DNA of 64,000 nt, from the NCBI GenBank assembly GCA_963854735.1, contig OY978100.1, positions 1 through 64,000 of the forward strand, read 5' to 3'. Positions 1 to 10,585 of this stretch are shown here, piece by piece; position 1 is the stretch's first letter, and every line of letters begins with the position of its first letter. The stretch comes from Marvania coccoides. Lineage: Eukaryota > Chlorophyta > Trebouxiophyceae > Chlorellales > Chlorellaceae. The position numbers and the translations under genes were made by a program. The notes beneath the pieces are model-generated. The model had not been told where the DNA came from and searched no databases. It worked only from the letters and a program-made list of their open reading frames with translations.

Positions 1-314
1 CCTAAACCCTAAACCCTAAACCCTAAACCCTAAACCCTAAACCCTAAACCCTAAACCCTAAACCCTAAACCCTAAACCCTAAACCCTAAACCCTAAACCC
101 TAAACCCTAAACCCTAAACCCTAAACCCTAAAACCTAAACCCTAAACCCTAAACCCTAAACCCTAAACCCTAAACCCTAAACCCTAAACCCTAAACCCTA
201 AACCCTAAACCCTAAACCCTAAACCCTAAAACCTAAAACCTAAAACCTAAACCCTAAACCCTAAACCCTAAAACCCTAAAACCCTAAAACCCTAAACCCT
301 AAACCCTAAACCCT

Positions 315-317
<3 letters not shown>
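1..317. repeat. Telomeric repeat array, CCCTAAA type
   Basis: Tandem CCCTAAA heptamers (TTTAGGG on the G strand) begin at base 1 and mark a chromosome end. Near 130 and from about 225 to 295 the array contains variant units: CCTAAAA and the octamer CCCTAAAA, the latter being the form known from Chlamydomonas. The outer part is almost perfect. Imperfect units on the inner side are expected, because only the outer part is renewed by telomerase. Confidence 0.98.

Positions 318-318
<1 letters not shown>

Positions 319-372
<54 letters not shown>
319..372. repeat. (CAG)18 trinucleotide repeat joined to the telomere
   Basis: Eighteen uninterrupted CAG units follow the last telomere unit with no spacer. 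They lie in the same frame as the first exon of the downstream gene. There is no stop between the repeat and the ATG at 415; the nearest upstream in-frame stop is the TAA at 307-309, inside the telomere. The tract could be 5'UTR, or the remains of a coding poly-Gln segment. Confidence 0.95.
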
Positions 373-373
<1 letters not shown>

Positions 374-414
374 GAGAGGTGTCCCCACTACCCTCACCTC
401 AAGAAGACGCTGCC

Positions 415-2910
415 ATGCCGCAAGCCCAGGCGCGGGAGAAGACGTACCACACCCCCAACCGCACCCCCGGGGGGCAGGCAACGAAGCGGCAAGTTTTCGC
501 GTCGACAGGCAACTCCCCGCACCAGCAGGAAGCGGCGGTGAGCCAGCGGCTGCTGCACGAAGCCGAAGCTGCAGCCTTTGCAGGCGCAGCGGGCAGTGGG
601 GCGAGTGCTGCGACGGAGGAAGAGGCGCCCAGCCCCGGCGGCAGCCAGCATGCAGAGGAGCGAACAGCAGCGAAGCTCTCAACAGCGTCTTTGTTGAGCG
701 AGCGCAGACGCCAGGCTGCATTAATGAAGCGCGACGTCGCCTCGAGGATCTCAAGCCTGGAAAGGGAAAAAGAAAACCTCGAGGGCAACGCGCGCGTGCG
801 CGAGGAGGAAATGAAGACTGCATTCGATGAAATTGCGGTAAGAGCCAGATACTGCCGATTGCGAAGAAACCTATGAAACTTCATTCAACAATCTTTCATC
901 CTTTTAAATAATGATATCTTTGGTCATCTTCACCCCCCCCCACCCCACCCCACCCCTCTGCGCAGCAACTGAAAGAGGAGATCAAGTCCCTGGAGGTGAC
1001 AGGGGAACTGCAGCGTATCACTACCAAAGTGATGCACAAGAATCTGTCAAAGATACGCAAAGCTATGGGCCAGGACTCGGTAGCCGTCATCTTCGCCGGT
1101 GATGCATCGGAGGCGCTGGCGGCGGACGTGGCAGCGATGCGTCGCTCAGAGCGGGACCTGCAGGTCGGTATTTTTTGTATCTGGGTTTCGAAACCCAGAT
1201 ATGTAATTCCCAACAAATGCCCCTACTTTGAAACAACAACACAGAATGTCGCCAACTCTGACCACCCCCCCCCTTTGAAATATTGACATTGCAGGCGGAT
1301 CTCGCCACTGTCAAGAAGTTCCTCGGCCGCATGGCAGCAACCATCGATCTCGCCCTGCCATCCAACATGGAGGCGATGCTGTCCAAGGCGAGGGAGCTGG
1401 TGAAGGCCAAGCAATGGGCAGAGTCTGAGCTACAGTCCCTGAATGGAGCCATCGTGGCGGCGGCAGGGGCTGCCAAGGTGCACCTGAGCAGCAACAGCAC
1501 CAACGCCTCCGCGGAGGCAGCGCTGGAAGCGCTGAGGGATGCGGCTGAGAGCCTACCGGCCACTCAGGTTGGTTTTGAATATCATTAACAAAATAAATAT
1601 ATATATATAAGAACGCAAACCAACGGTATCACCATCTCATATATAACCCGCCGCAGGCACAACTGCGCAGCCTGGAGGCCGGCATCAGCGAGGCCACGGA
1701 CGCGTCTGGGCTGATTCTCTTGGACCTCAACCCTACTGCCACCGCCGCCGAAAAGCTGGCCGCGTTGGCTCGTGCCACGAAGCAGCTGGGGGGCGCCAAA
1801 GATGGTCTCCAGGTGAGAGCATTTTAATATTTTCACCGTGCTTGCATTGTTTTTCCCCCGATCGAGCAAGTAAAAAATTAAAATAAAAATAAACCGCATG
1901 CGGGGCTGCCGGCAACCAACTCAACGTCTGTCTGCATTAAATCACCGCAGGAGCGGCTTTCGTCTGCCTGTGCGAGCGTCTGCCAGGCGCTTGACGCTGC
2001 AAATTTGCAGCCGGAGGCGGGCATCACCCTGGAAGCCGCCACAACTGCGCTGGCAGAGGCCATGACCGCCACGGTGACGGCCAAGGACGAGGCCGAGGTG
2101 GGTTGTTCTATTTGCTTGCTTGCTTCAATAATACTGCAAGGTTGCCAAGAGAAAGTTAAACACGTTGTGCTGCATGGAAAAGAAGAAAAAACTAAACATG
2201 CCCTCTGAATACATGTTCCATGCAGGCGTCTCTGGCCGCCACGTGGCAGCCAGTCGAGCAGCTGGCAACTGCCCTGGGTGTGCCACCGCCAGAGGCCGGC
2301 GTCACTCCTGACGCCGCGCTGTCCTCGCTGGTGGAGCACGCGCGCGGCTTGGTCGAGACCAACGAGCGTCAAAAGGTGAGGGCGAAAGAAGAAGAAAACG
2401 TGTTATAGTCGAATCTCAACCCAACTCTGCACACACCACGGGGGTTTCAAACTACGCAGGATGATGTGGTGCGACTGAAGAGCGACATGGCCAACGTGGC
2501 GGCGCTCTGCGGCGCCAGCAGCGGGGGGCCTGCATGCAGGAGCGAAGTTTCGGTGTTGGTGCTGGTGAAGTCGCTCCAGCAGAAGGCGGAGCGAGGGCGC
2601 GCAGTGGAGGTTAGTCCTGAGTTGTTTGCTAAATCGAACGAAGAAACTCTCTCCTACGCACTGCAACTACCACGAGCTCACCAAGGTCTCACCGTGCCCA
2701 CGCATTATATTCTACTACAGGAAAGGCTGGCAACGGCACAGGCCGCGGTGAACTCAGCAACAGCGAGAGCAAAACTGGAGCCCACTGCCTCCATCACCAC
2801 CGGCGTGGACGCTCTCGCACTCCACGGGCAAGCGATGGCGGACGAAAACACAGAGCTGAAGGTGGGGTTGCATGCTGCAGTATTTTTTTGTTCTTTGCTG
2901 ATACACAATA

Positions 2911-2941
<31 letters not shown>

Positions 2942-5936
2942 ACAAAATATGCAGGGCCGCCTCTCGCTGCTGGACAATGCCGTCGAGCGCCTCGCCACCG
3001 AGCATGGGCTGCAGCTGCCGCCCACCGCCTCGTCTGAAGACGCGATAGCCGATCTGGAGGCGCAGCTGAAGCTCGAGGCACAGGCACAGCGACAGATGGC
3101 GGTGAGTTTAAACTCAAATCTGGCAAGACCCATTTTTTTTTTCATCTAGGGGGGAACAACTCGTCATTTAAATCAGTGGTCAGACAAACTGACTCACCTT
3201 GCGAAATAGTACACCACGTCGGAATAATATATTAAAAAAAAAAAACTGATTTTGTGGCTTTTGGGGGGATGCAGGCTGAGCGCGAAACGACCAAGATAAA
3301 GATCAGGGCGCTGGCGACGGCTGGCGGGCTGCCCACCCCCCACGGAGACCCTGCCACCATGGCAGCGTCCCTCGTGCCAGGCGTGGCTGCGCTGCACGCC
3401 AGCAGCGTGGACCATGCAGCAGCGGAAAGCGCCGTTCGCCTTACGGCAGCGCGCTCGCAGCCGGGACTCGGGCCTGCCACGCCCATCCCAGAGGTGATGC
3501 GGCTGTTGGGCGACACCGTGGAACGGGCCACGGCAGAGCAGCTGGAGATGTTTGCTGTCAGAGAGTGCATCCGCACCGCGGCGGCCTTGGCAGGGGTGGC
3601 AGACCTGCACCAGCCGTCGAGGCAGCTCATCCAAGAGCTGTCTCGGCAGCTGGAAGGCCTGATCAATATTAAACGAAACAACATCAGGCTGGGCGTGGCC
3701 GTCTGCGAGCTGGCAGCTGCGTGCCGGCTGGCGCTGCCAGACGGCGAACGCAGCTCGGAAGACGTGCTGGAGCTGGTGAAAGCGCAAGTGGTGGGTCTGG
3801 TGCGAGAGGCACGCACGCAGGGGGTCGCGGCGCAGGCAAGTTCACGCCTTTTTATCTTACTTCCTCTCCTCGCCCCGCAAAGTAGTCTACACGACGCCTT
3901 TATCGAGAAGGAACCTCCGACACGTTGAATGTGATGCAGGTGGGGGACGTGGCAATGCGCACATTCCTGGAGACCGTCGCGTCTCTCATCGGGGGGGTCA
4001 CCTTTGGGGAAGAGCTTGGCGTGGACCGCGCGCAGGTGGAGCAGGGGGTGCAGCGTTTGGTGCTACAGCGCAAAAGGTTGGAGGTGAGCAGCAGCCCACA
4101 CTGTTGAATTAATTGGACATTCCCTCGGTTTTTTAACCAAAAAAATAAACGCGATTTTTTTCTCTCCCCTTCTCGCCGCAGGGCAAGCTGGCCTCCATAC
4201 GCGATCGCGCCGATTCGGCGGCTGACGACGCTGATCTGGTGTTTGACATGTCCGCCTCAACCGAGGACGTCATCTCTGCCCTGGGAACGAAGGCAAAGGC
4301 GCTGGCGGCAGCAAACGAGCATGTCCAGGTAAAGGATTAAAAAAAAAGCACAAAAAAAAAACAAACAAAAAAAAAAAAAACAGGGGAGGCCCGCGGGGGG
4401 CTTGAATCCACTCCATGGAGAGGACCACGCGGAGAAGAAGAAGAAGAAAAAAACCGAGAGTATCAGAGCCACACACACACACACACCCCTGTCCATTAAA
4501 TTGTGCAGGACGAGCTGAAGGCCACCAACGCCCAGATCACCCAGGCAGCGTCTGCTGCAAATATCGAGCTGGATGACTCCGTGAGCCCCGCCCAGGCGCT
4601 CGTCGGCCCACTGCGCACGCTTGCAGAAGCGCACACTCTCGCCGAGGTGAGCATTTTTTTTTTCTCATATCCATTGTATTTTGCGGACACAATTATGCAG
4701 TGCGAAACAAAAAAAAATCCTTGACCAATGCAAGTTCATCACCAAAACTGACAAGCTTGGCCTGTTTGATGCGCTGCAGCGCAACCACGCAAGGCTCCAC
4801 GAGCGCATAGACGCGGCCGCAGCCGAGTGCGAGCTGCCCGCCAACGCCAACGCAGACCCCATCGCCAAAGTGGACACAGTGGCACGCGCTCTGAGAGCGG
4901 CGACGCAGTTGGCGCGACGCGCCAAGGTAAGAGTGTGCTACACGCATAATTAAGTTTGCTCAGCACATTAAAGACGAGGGAATTTTTTTTCATATAAATG
5001 AATAAGATTGCATTGATGCCGCTGCTGCTGCAGGCCGCCCAGGACAGGCTGACGAGCCGCATGCAGGCAGCGCTGGGGGACCCAGAGGTGCTCCCCGACG
5101 CCGCAGCAACCGCCGAGGTCACGCTGTACCAGCTGCTGACCCGCATGCAGGCCAAGGAGGCGCTGATCAGGGAGCTGGAGGTGAGAATCACTGACAATGA
5201 AAGCAATGAAAATAAAATATCAAAGAATGCCGTTTATATCCATGCATCGATGTATCTTCATCGTAATAAATTTATTCTTCGTCTCATTTTTCTCGTCCAA
5301 CTGCAGGGAAAGTCAACCGCCCTCCACACCCAGGTGGCCACCCTGACCGCTGCCGCCAAGAAGGTAATCAGCGGGATGGGGCTGTCGGAGGTGGCAGCGC
5401 CCGGCATAGCCACCGCTGCCATCGAAGACCAACTCGATGCGCTGGCGGAGGTCATCCCGACCAAAGTCAGAGAGTTGGCCACCCGGCTGGAGGATTTCGA
5501 GGGGGAGGAGGAGCTGCACAACTACGATGACGACTCTGATTCTTCTTCATCAGACGACGAGGCACGAGAGTGGTCTCCGGGTGCCTACTCCACCAGCGGG
5601 GACGAGGCAGCAGAGGACGTCGCCTCCGAGGTGATGGACAGTTGCACTTTCTTCGGCATCGTCGAAGTGCTATACGAACACACCAAGGAGCGGGAGGCTG
5701 ACGTCCTGCGGCTGCAGGACGACGTGAGCCTCGCCCACGAGACGCTGGGTGAGGTATCAGCTCTGATGCAGCAAAACATTGCTGACTACAAACAGCAAGA
5801 AGAGCGAGAGGAGCAAAAGCGCAAGGCGAGAGAGAGGGCACCGATGCAGGCCGGGCGGAGCGGGCGGGCCGGGCGGGCCGGGCGGGCAGTGGCTCCCGCG
5901 CCTAGCGGCTCCATTTGGGCTCCTGGCTGCGGGTGA
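415..5936 (+). CDS. Tandem helical-hairpin repeat protein (about 49-aa modules), 16 exons, 1,232 aa
   Basis: Exons by splice consensus: 415-837, 966-1163, 1295-1567, 1657-1812, 1951-2097, 2226-2375, 2460-2609, 2721-2861, 2955-3101, 3275-3835, 3940-4083, 4182-4328, 4509-4646, 4780-4926, 5034-5180, 5307-5936. Every intron is phase 0. The intron after 3835 is GC-AG. The first 141 residues are basic and low-complexity, ending in a predicted coiled coil. From exon 3 on, most exons encode one module of 46-52 residues: an amphipathic Ala/Leu-rich helix, a short loop often reading L-P or L-x-P followed by an acidic/Ser stretch, and a second helix. Exon 3 holds about two modules and exon 10 (187 aa) about four. 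The last exon adds an acidic Ser/Asp tract, a coiled coil and an RSGRAGRAGRA-type basic tail. I recognise no family; a structural, cytoskeletal or chromatin coiled-coil role is only a guess. The start was chosen as the first in-frame ATG after the CAG tract. Confidence 0.8.
1178..1201. repeat. 24-bp perfect palindrome inside an intron
   Basis: Two 12-nt arms (left arm TATCTGGGTTTC) meet at a central TTCGAA and form an uninterrupted perfect inverted repeat. It lies in the second intron of the repeat-protein gene, 14 nt after the 5' splice site. A related palindrome (GGCTTCGAAGCC followed by CAGAT) occurs at 51096-51112. Confidence 0.85.
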
Positions 5937-6048
5937 CGGGCGCCACAGCGCCTTCTTTTCTCCCTAGTTCTGCATGCGCTCTGCCTACTGCTGGGCCTAA
6001 AGTAACAGATTAACCAGACTGCAAACTATGTGGTGCATTTTCTGCGTG

Positions 6049-6053
6049 TGTAA
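6049..6053 (+). terminator. Possible TGTAA polyadenylation signal
   Basis: TGTAA lies 113 nt after the stop of the repeat-protein gene. TGTAA is the known polyadenylation motif of chlorophyte nuclear genes. Assignment rests on motif and position only. Confidence 0.4.
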
Positions 6054-6147
6054 TAATTTTACTACTACCACGACCCCAAGTCCTTTTCTTAGGAAGAAAA
6101 ACCAAAAAAAATAAAAATAAAAGCATGCTGCTGGAGCCTGCATAGTG

Positions 6148-6624
6148 CTACCGCAGCTTCAGTTTCGCAATCCTCTCGACGAGGCTGCAGGCCCGCTGCT
6201 CAGGCGTCGCCACCACGACACCAGTTGCCTCTTGCTCCCCGCAGGTGCCAAGCCGCTGGCGCGCAGCATTGGCGAGCCGCAGGGCAGCTTCACAGCGGCC
6301 ACGCATCACGCGAGTAGAAGAAGGGACAGCGCCTTGCACCCCCTCCAGCCCCTGGCTGCCGCCAGTGTCTGCCACCTCCTCCACGGTCGCCTCGTACGAC
6401 ATACCGTCGTCGCCGCCTGCCTGCTGAGACGCCTCCGCAGGCCCCTGCTCCCGGCGCTGGCGGCGTTCCTCGCCATCGGCCCTGGCCGCACGCACCGGCA
6501 CAGCCCGATGAAGAGGGGCAGAGCCGCTGCCAGCCACTCCAGCAGCCGCGGCGAGCGTCTCCAACTCCGAGCGGAGGGCCACCGCGCTCTGCTTTCTCTT
6601 CTCGAGCTCGCGAAAAAGATTCAT
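6148..6624 (-). CDS. Hypothetical coiled-coil protein, 158 aa
   Basis: A single open frame of 158 codons. The N terminus (MNLFRELEKRKQSAVALRS) is charged and helical, followed by a low-complexity Gly/Ala/Arg/Gln-rich middle and a basic helical end (VERIAKLKLR). Codon use matches the GC-rich genes nearby, but I recognise no family. It converges tail to tail with the telomeric repeat-protein gene (211 bp between stops) and diverges from the 669-aa gene. An additional 5' exon cannot be excluded, because the ATG follows a GT-rich stretch that could be an intron. Confidence 0.5.
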   Translation of the reverse strand: MNLFRELEKRKQSAVALRSELETLAAAAGVAGSGSAPLHRAVPVRAARADGEERRQRREQGPAEASQQAGGDDGMSYEATVEEVADTGGSQGLEGVQGAVPSSTRVMRGRCEAALRLANAARQRLGTCGEQEATGVVVATPEQRACSLVERIAKLKLR

Positions 6625-6995
6625 ACCCCCAAGGGCAACAAAGACTCTGAGTCAGCGTTGAATGATGCATCAGGGCCCAGATCACCTGGGGGCACATTTC
6701 GCAGGGTTCACCTGGTGCAGCCTGGCGAAAATACACTCTCGAGCTTAAAAAAAAAAAAAATAAAAAAAAAAAAAAAAAAAAAAAAGGTGCCATTTCATTC
6801 ACAGGAAATTCTCTTGCACCCCAGGTAAATTAAACTGGTGGTCAAGCTGGCGAATGCAGCTACTACACACCATTTTCCGGTTTGGTTTTTTCCGAAAAAA
6901 AACTAAAAAAAAAATAGAGTCCAAAATTGAACTAGCACCTCTCTCGCTCTCTCGCTTTATCAATTGATCAAATTCAAGCAAGGCGGAATAAAATC
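6625..6995. promoter_or_regulatory. Divergent intergenic region
   Basis: 371 bp between two oppositely directed start codons. It holds a long poly-A tract at about 6747-6785 and an AT-rich segment with a (CT)n-like run at 6940-6957 near the plus-strand start. No TATA box could be assigned. Confidence 0.4.
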
Positions 6996-9005
6996 ATGGA
7001 TCGGGTAAAATGCTTGCGCGTGCGTCTGCACAATCTGATCGCCCAGGCCGTCTCGACGCCTCAATTCGCACAAGATGTCAACAGCCCAGAGGAGGCTGCT
7101 GCCACCGACGTGACCCCCCCCCCGGCGCACTGCGTCCTCGCCAACGTTCTGAGGGCGTCGAGGAACAGCGGAGGCACCGGCACCGACCTCTTCCATGCCG
7201 ACAGCTGCGCCAACGGATCGCTAAACGCCTACATCCCAAAGCACACGCGGGCCGTGGCCCCCTACGTGTTCGCGGTGCTCAAGGGGAAACCGGGCATTGC
7301 TGCGCGGATAGACCCCAAGGCGCACGCGATGGTGGCGCTGGGGGTTCCGGCCGAAGAGCTCTACACATACATTGTGTACGAGATGTCGGATGCCGTCGTC
7401 AAGACCCTCGTGCGAGAGCAGCGCAGACTGGATGCGGGGGACGCGCGCGCCATCAGCGCCGACCCAGAGCCCAAGAAGGCCGGCGCCCCATCGGACCAGG
7501 TCATCGGGTCGACCGTCGAGCAAGGATGGGGCACGCACCTCTGCCCCAACGAGGCCTGCTGGACAAATAGCCAAGGATTCGAAGGCCAACGGGGGTACAC
7601 GCGCATCCGGCTCCACGGCCGCCCCGGCGGGGAGTGCTCCTACTGCTGCCAACCGTTCCGCATCGTGCAGCCTGGTCAGCCTGGCTACCCCTCCTCCGAG
7701 CTCCAAGGGTGCGGCGAGGCGTTCATCTCGCCCGCTTTCAGCCGCTTCTCGGGGAGCAGCGCTTGCTCTGGAAGGTACAACGTGTGGGCGACGGCTGCTG
7801 GGGGGAGGGTCCACGTTTTTCCTGCAGACTTTGAGCCGCTGGCGGAAGAGGTGGCGCTGTGGGGGACGCGTGACGAGGAACTGAAGCGGGCTCTGGCGCG
7901 GGGCCCCACCCCGCGGCACGACGTACACCTGGCCTTCAACCACGTACGGGGCCCCAACCGCAAGCTCGTCGACGCCCGCAAGTTTGTGGAATACGCGCAC
8001 GCGCTCGTGTACGAGTTTCCTGGGTTTGTCAGAACCACCCACCGCGGTCCCTACGACTTCAAGCGATGCTACTCCTTCGACTTGGAGGCCGCCGCCACCA
8101 CCTCCACCCTCTACGCCCCGCCCAACACCTCCCTGCTGGTCAGATCGATGGACAGCGGCGCCACCGTCGAGCTGCTGGACGACCTCCTCGTCACAGGGTT
8201 CCCCGGCCTGCCACATGCCCCCGAGTCCAAGTACGCCCCCACCGGCCTGTACCAACCCGCCCCGCTGTCCTTCCAGCCCACCAACATGCGCAAGGTGCTG
8301 CCCACCAACCACGCCGAGTTTCTCAAGTTTGCAGAGGTGGTCACCCGCGCCGGCATGGACCTGGCTGATTTCTACTGCTGCAACGTCGACAGCGACCCGA
8401 CAAAACCGCTGCTGGACTGGGACGCGGCGTACGCGCGGGTGGCCAGGGGCGAGCCGCCTTTCAACGCCGCAGAGCTGCTGCTGGACACCTCGCTGCTGCA
8501 GGTGCGGCAGATCCGCATTGACAATGCGATGAAGACGCCGCCGGCGGGGCTGCCAGGCACCAAGATTGCGACTGCCCGCGCTGCGCTGGCGAAAATGAAC
8601 AGCGTGCGGTCTGCGACGGTCGGGGAGCTCTTTCCCGCAATGTTCAAAAAGTCTAGCCCCAACGGGAGGGAGAGAGAGGGCGCCCGCGCCACGCTGAAAG
8701 CCTTGGTGACCCCAGGCGGCAAAGAGGACATCATGGTCCCCGGGCTGCTGTACGTCGGCAGCGCCACCGCCAACAACAAGTACGCCGCGGCCACGGTGCT
8801 GATCAAGGACGAACTCGCTGGCCTGGAGGAGCTGGAGGAGCTCATTCGGCTGCTGGGGCGGCTGGGGGTGCGGTTCGAGGACTATTGGTGGGAGCGGGAC
8901 GCGGAGGGCAAAGTGGAGAGCGCAGCGGCTGCCGCGGAGCGGCTGTTTGCTGCTCAGAGCACACGGGGCAGGCTGACGGCTGAAGAAAGCGCGGCCTCAA
9001 TATAG
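6996..9005 (+). CDS. Intronless 669-aa orphan with a possible zinc-binding Cys cluster
   Basis: A single uninterrupted frame of 669 codons, which is notable because most genes here are split. The sequence looks globular: no signal peptide, no membrane helix, little low-complexity sequence. Around residues 183-217 lies LCPNEACW and, about 30 residues later, GECSYCCQPF. This Cys spacing could bind zinc. The C-terminal 100 residues are charged and helical. I do not recognise the family. The absence of introns and the subtelomeric location would fit a retrocopy or a transferred gene, but base composition is like the neighbours. Confidence 0.8.
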   Translation: MDRVKCLRVRLHNLIAQAVSTPQFAQDVNSPEEAAATDVTPPPAHCVLANVLRASRNSGGTGTDLFHADSCANGSLNAYIPKHTRAVAPYVFAVLKGKPGIAARIDPKAHAMVALGVPAEELYTYIVYEMSDAVVKTLVREQRRLDAGDARAISADPEPKKAGAPSDQVIGSTVEQGWGTHLCPNEACWTNSQGFEGQRGYTRIRLHGRPGGECSYCCQPFRIVQPGQPGYPSSELQGCGEAFISPAFSRFSGSSACSGRYNVWATAAGGRVHVFPADFEPLAEEVALWGTRDEELKRALARGPTPRHDVHLAFNHVRGPNRKLVDARKFVEYAHALVYEFPGFVRTTHRGPYDFKRCYSFDLEAAATTSTLYAPPNTSLLVRSMDSGATVELLDDLLVTGFPGLPHAPESKYAPTGLYQPAPLSFQPTNMRKVLPTNHAEFLKFAEVVTRAGMDLADFYCCNVDSDPTKPLLDWDAAYARVARGEPPFNAAELLLDTSLLQVRQIRIDNAMKTPPAGLPGTKIATARAALAKMNSVRSATVGELFPAMFKKSSPNGREREGARATLKALVTPGGKEDIMVPGLLYVGSATANNKYAAATVLIKDELAGLEELEELIRLLGRLGVRFEDYWWERDAEGKVESAAAAAERLFAAQSTRGRLTAEESAASI

Positions 9006-9076
9006 ATAATGTTACCTGCGATACATACTGATGATGCTTGCTGTTTCACGAAAGAAAAGCCACATAAAGCCACATA

Positions 9077-9101
9077 GAAAGAAAGAAAGAAAGAAAGAAA
9101 G
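9077..9101. repeat. (GAAA)n microsatellite
   Basis: About six tandem GAAA units just after the 669-aa gene, flanked on both sides by GCCACATA. Confidence 0.85.
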
Positions 9102-9136
9102 CCACATAGGTTACATGGTTGTAGGAAAACTAACAT

Positions 9137-10359
9137 TCATGCAAACAAATAAATCAAGCTGGCGAGCGCTCGCGCGCGTATCTGGTGGCAGCCGGAGCCA
9201 CGCGCAGGGTCTGTGCCCAGCGCCGCCTCCACCCCAACCTCCAGCGTCTTGGTGGTGCGCCCGAAGATCGAGTCTGGGTCTTGGCTCATCATCTCAATGG
9301 GGCGGTCCGCCGACAGCTTCTGCACCTCCAGTGCCGCCGCAATGTCTTCCTCCGTGGCGTCTACAGGCAGATCCACGCCCAGGGTGGCTGAGACATTGGC
9401 CTGCAGGGTGCGGCGCGCCACGTGGTGCACGCTGAGCCCATCGACGCCAAAGTTGTTTGACTCGTCCCCGACGACGATGGCAGGCAGCCCGATAGGAAGA
9501 CCTTCTTGACCGCACGGCAGCGTGATCTTGACATCCAGGCGACTTTGCGCCGGTGGCCCCGAATCCGGGCCTGTCGTACCACTTCTTGTACGCAGCCGCC
9601 AGCTGCAGCATCGAAATTTGTCTTGGTGCACCACCACCACCACCGCCAATAAAAAAATAAAAAAAATAAAAAAGATAACAAGGGAAAAGGGCACGAACTG
9701 GTCCAAACTCACGCGAGTCCTCAAAGCGATGGGCACGCCGGTCGTGGTCTCGGACTGGATGTCCCTGATCGAGCCCGTGAAAGCGCCTTCGACGGTGGTA
9801 AAGGCCTTCAACGCGGTAAAGAGCTGAAGTTGGGGGCGGTTGGCCTGCAAGTAAGCGTACGCAACAACCAGGGTGCTCAATGCGACGCGCAGACGTATGC
9901 TGCACGGGGGTTCGTGCACCCACTCTCACCGCTTCTTGCGACTGCCAGTGATCACCGCACACCATGCCCTCAACGCCCCCACGTGCCGCCGCGTCTATAC
10001 TCCCCGCCTTCAGAGTGCCTGCTTCAACGCAGAACCGGCAGCAGTTCTTGCCAGTGTACGCCCAAATCTTGCCGGGGCGTGCGGGCACCTGTGAAACCAC
10101 CACCACAAGTTGAGGGGCGATTGCAAAATACCGGGAAGAGAGAGACCCTCACCATGAGCGTCATGGCGCATTCCGAACAGCAGGCAGCGGCGCGTTCGGC
10201 GTCACTGGCCACCACGACGTAGGTATTGGTACCTGGATTAAATCTCAAGTTGGGGTGCGCCGGTTTGATCTCGTTGGAAATTTGAACGCAGGCCAACCGC
10301 GTGTGGGTGCGGCACCCCGCGCAAACGTCTTCACGCACGCGTCTGTTTCGTTCGGGCAT
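9137..10359 (-). CDS. Cys-rich hypothetical protein, 4 exons, frame unresolved in the last exon
   Basis: Exons on the minus strand: 10153-10359, 9930-10088, 9713-9844, and 9602 down to the stop at 9137. The first three join in phase 0. Exon 1 has Cys pairs (DVCAGCRTH, CCSECAM) and exon 2 adds CCRFC and CGDHW, so the N-terminal part may bind zinc. The last exon starts in phase 0 with LAAAYKKWYDRPGFG. The frame that looks coding further on (LPIGLPAIVVGDESNNFGVD and EMMSQDPDSIFGRTTKTLE) is offset by one base. So there is a missed intron, a single-base error, or a real frameshift near 9545-9590. No family recognised; it may be a decaying subtelomeric gene. Confidence 0.45.
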
Positions 10360-10585
10360 TGTGTAATAATAAGCATGAATGGGGAGAGAGCCAGCGAAAG
10401 CGACTTGTCGGGGGCGTTGACCCGATCTCTTTTCCTTGCTGTGAAAGGAATTCGCTGCAACTCAGGTTCATTTCCTTTTATTTTTTTAAACGCGATAAAA
10501 CAATGCCCATCGAGCACAATCTTTGTTCGCATTTTTCAACATGTATGTGATCATTTTTTTGTTTCAAGCGGCAGTCAAAAAAGGT

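Noticed and set aside
299..823. 174-codon minus-strand frame with a poly-Ala run over the CAG tract
   Set aside because: It is the shadow of the CAG repeat and exon 1; its sequence is low-complexity and runs into the telomere.
7221..8312. 363-codon minus-strand frame
   Set aside because: Antisense to the 669-aa gene; the plus frame is longer and more protein-like.
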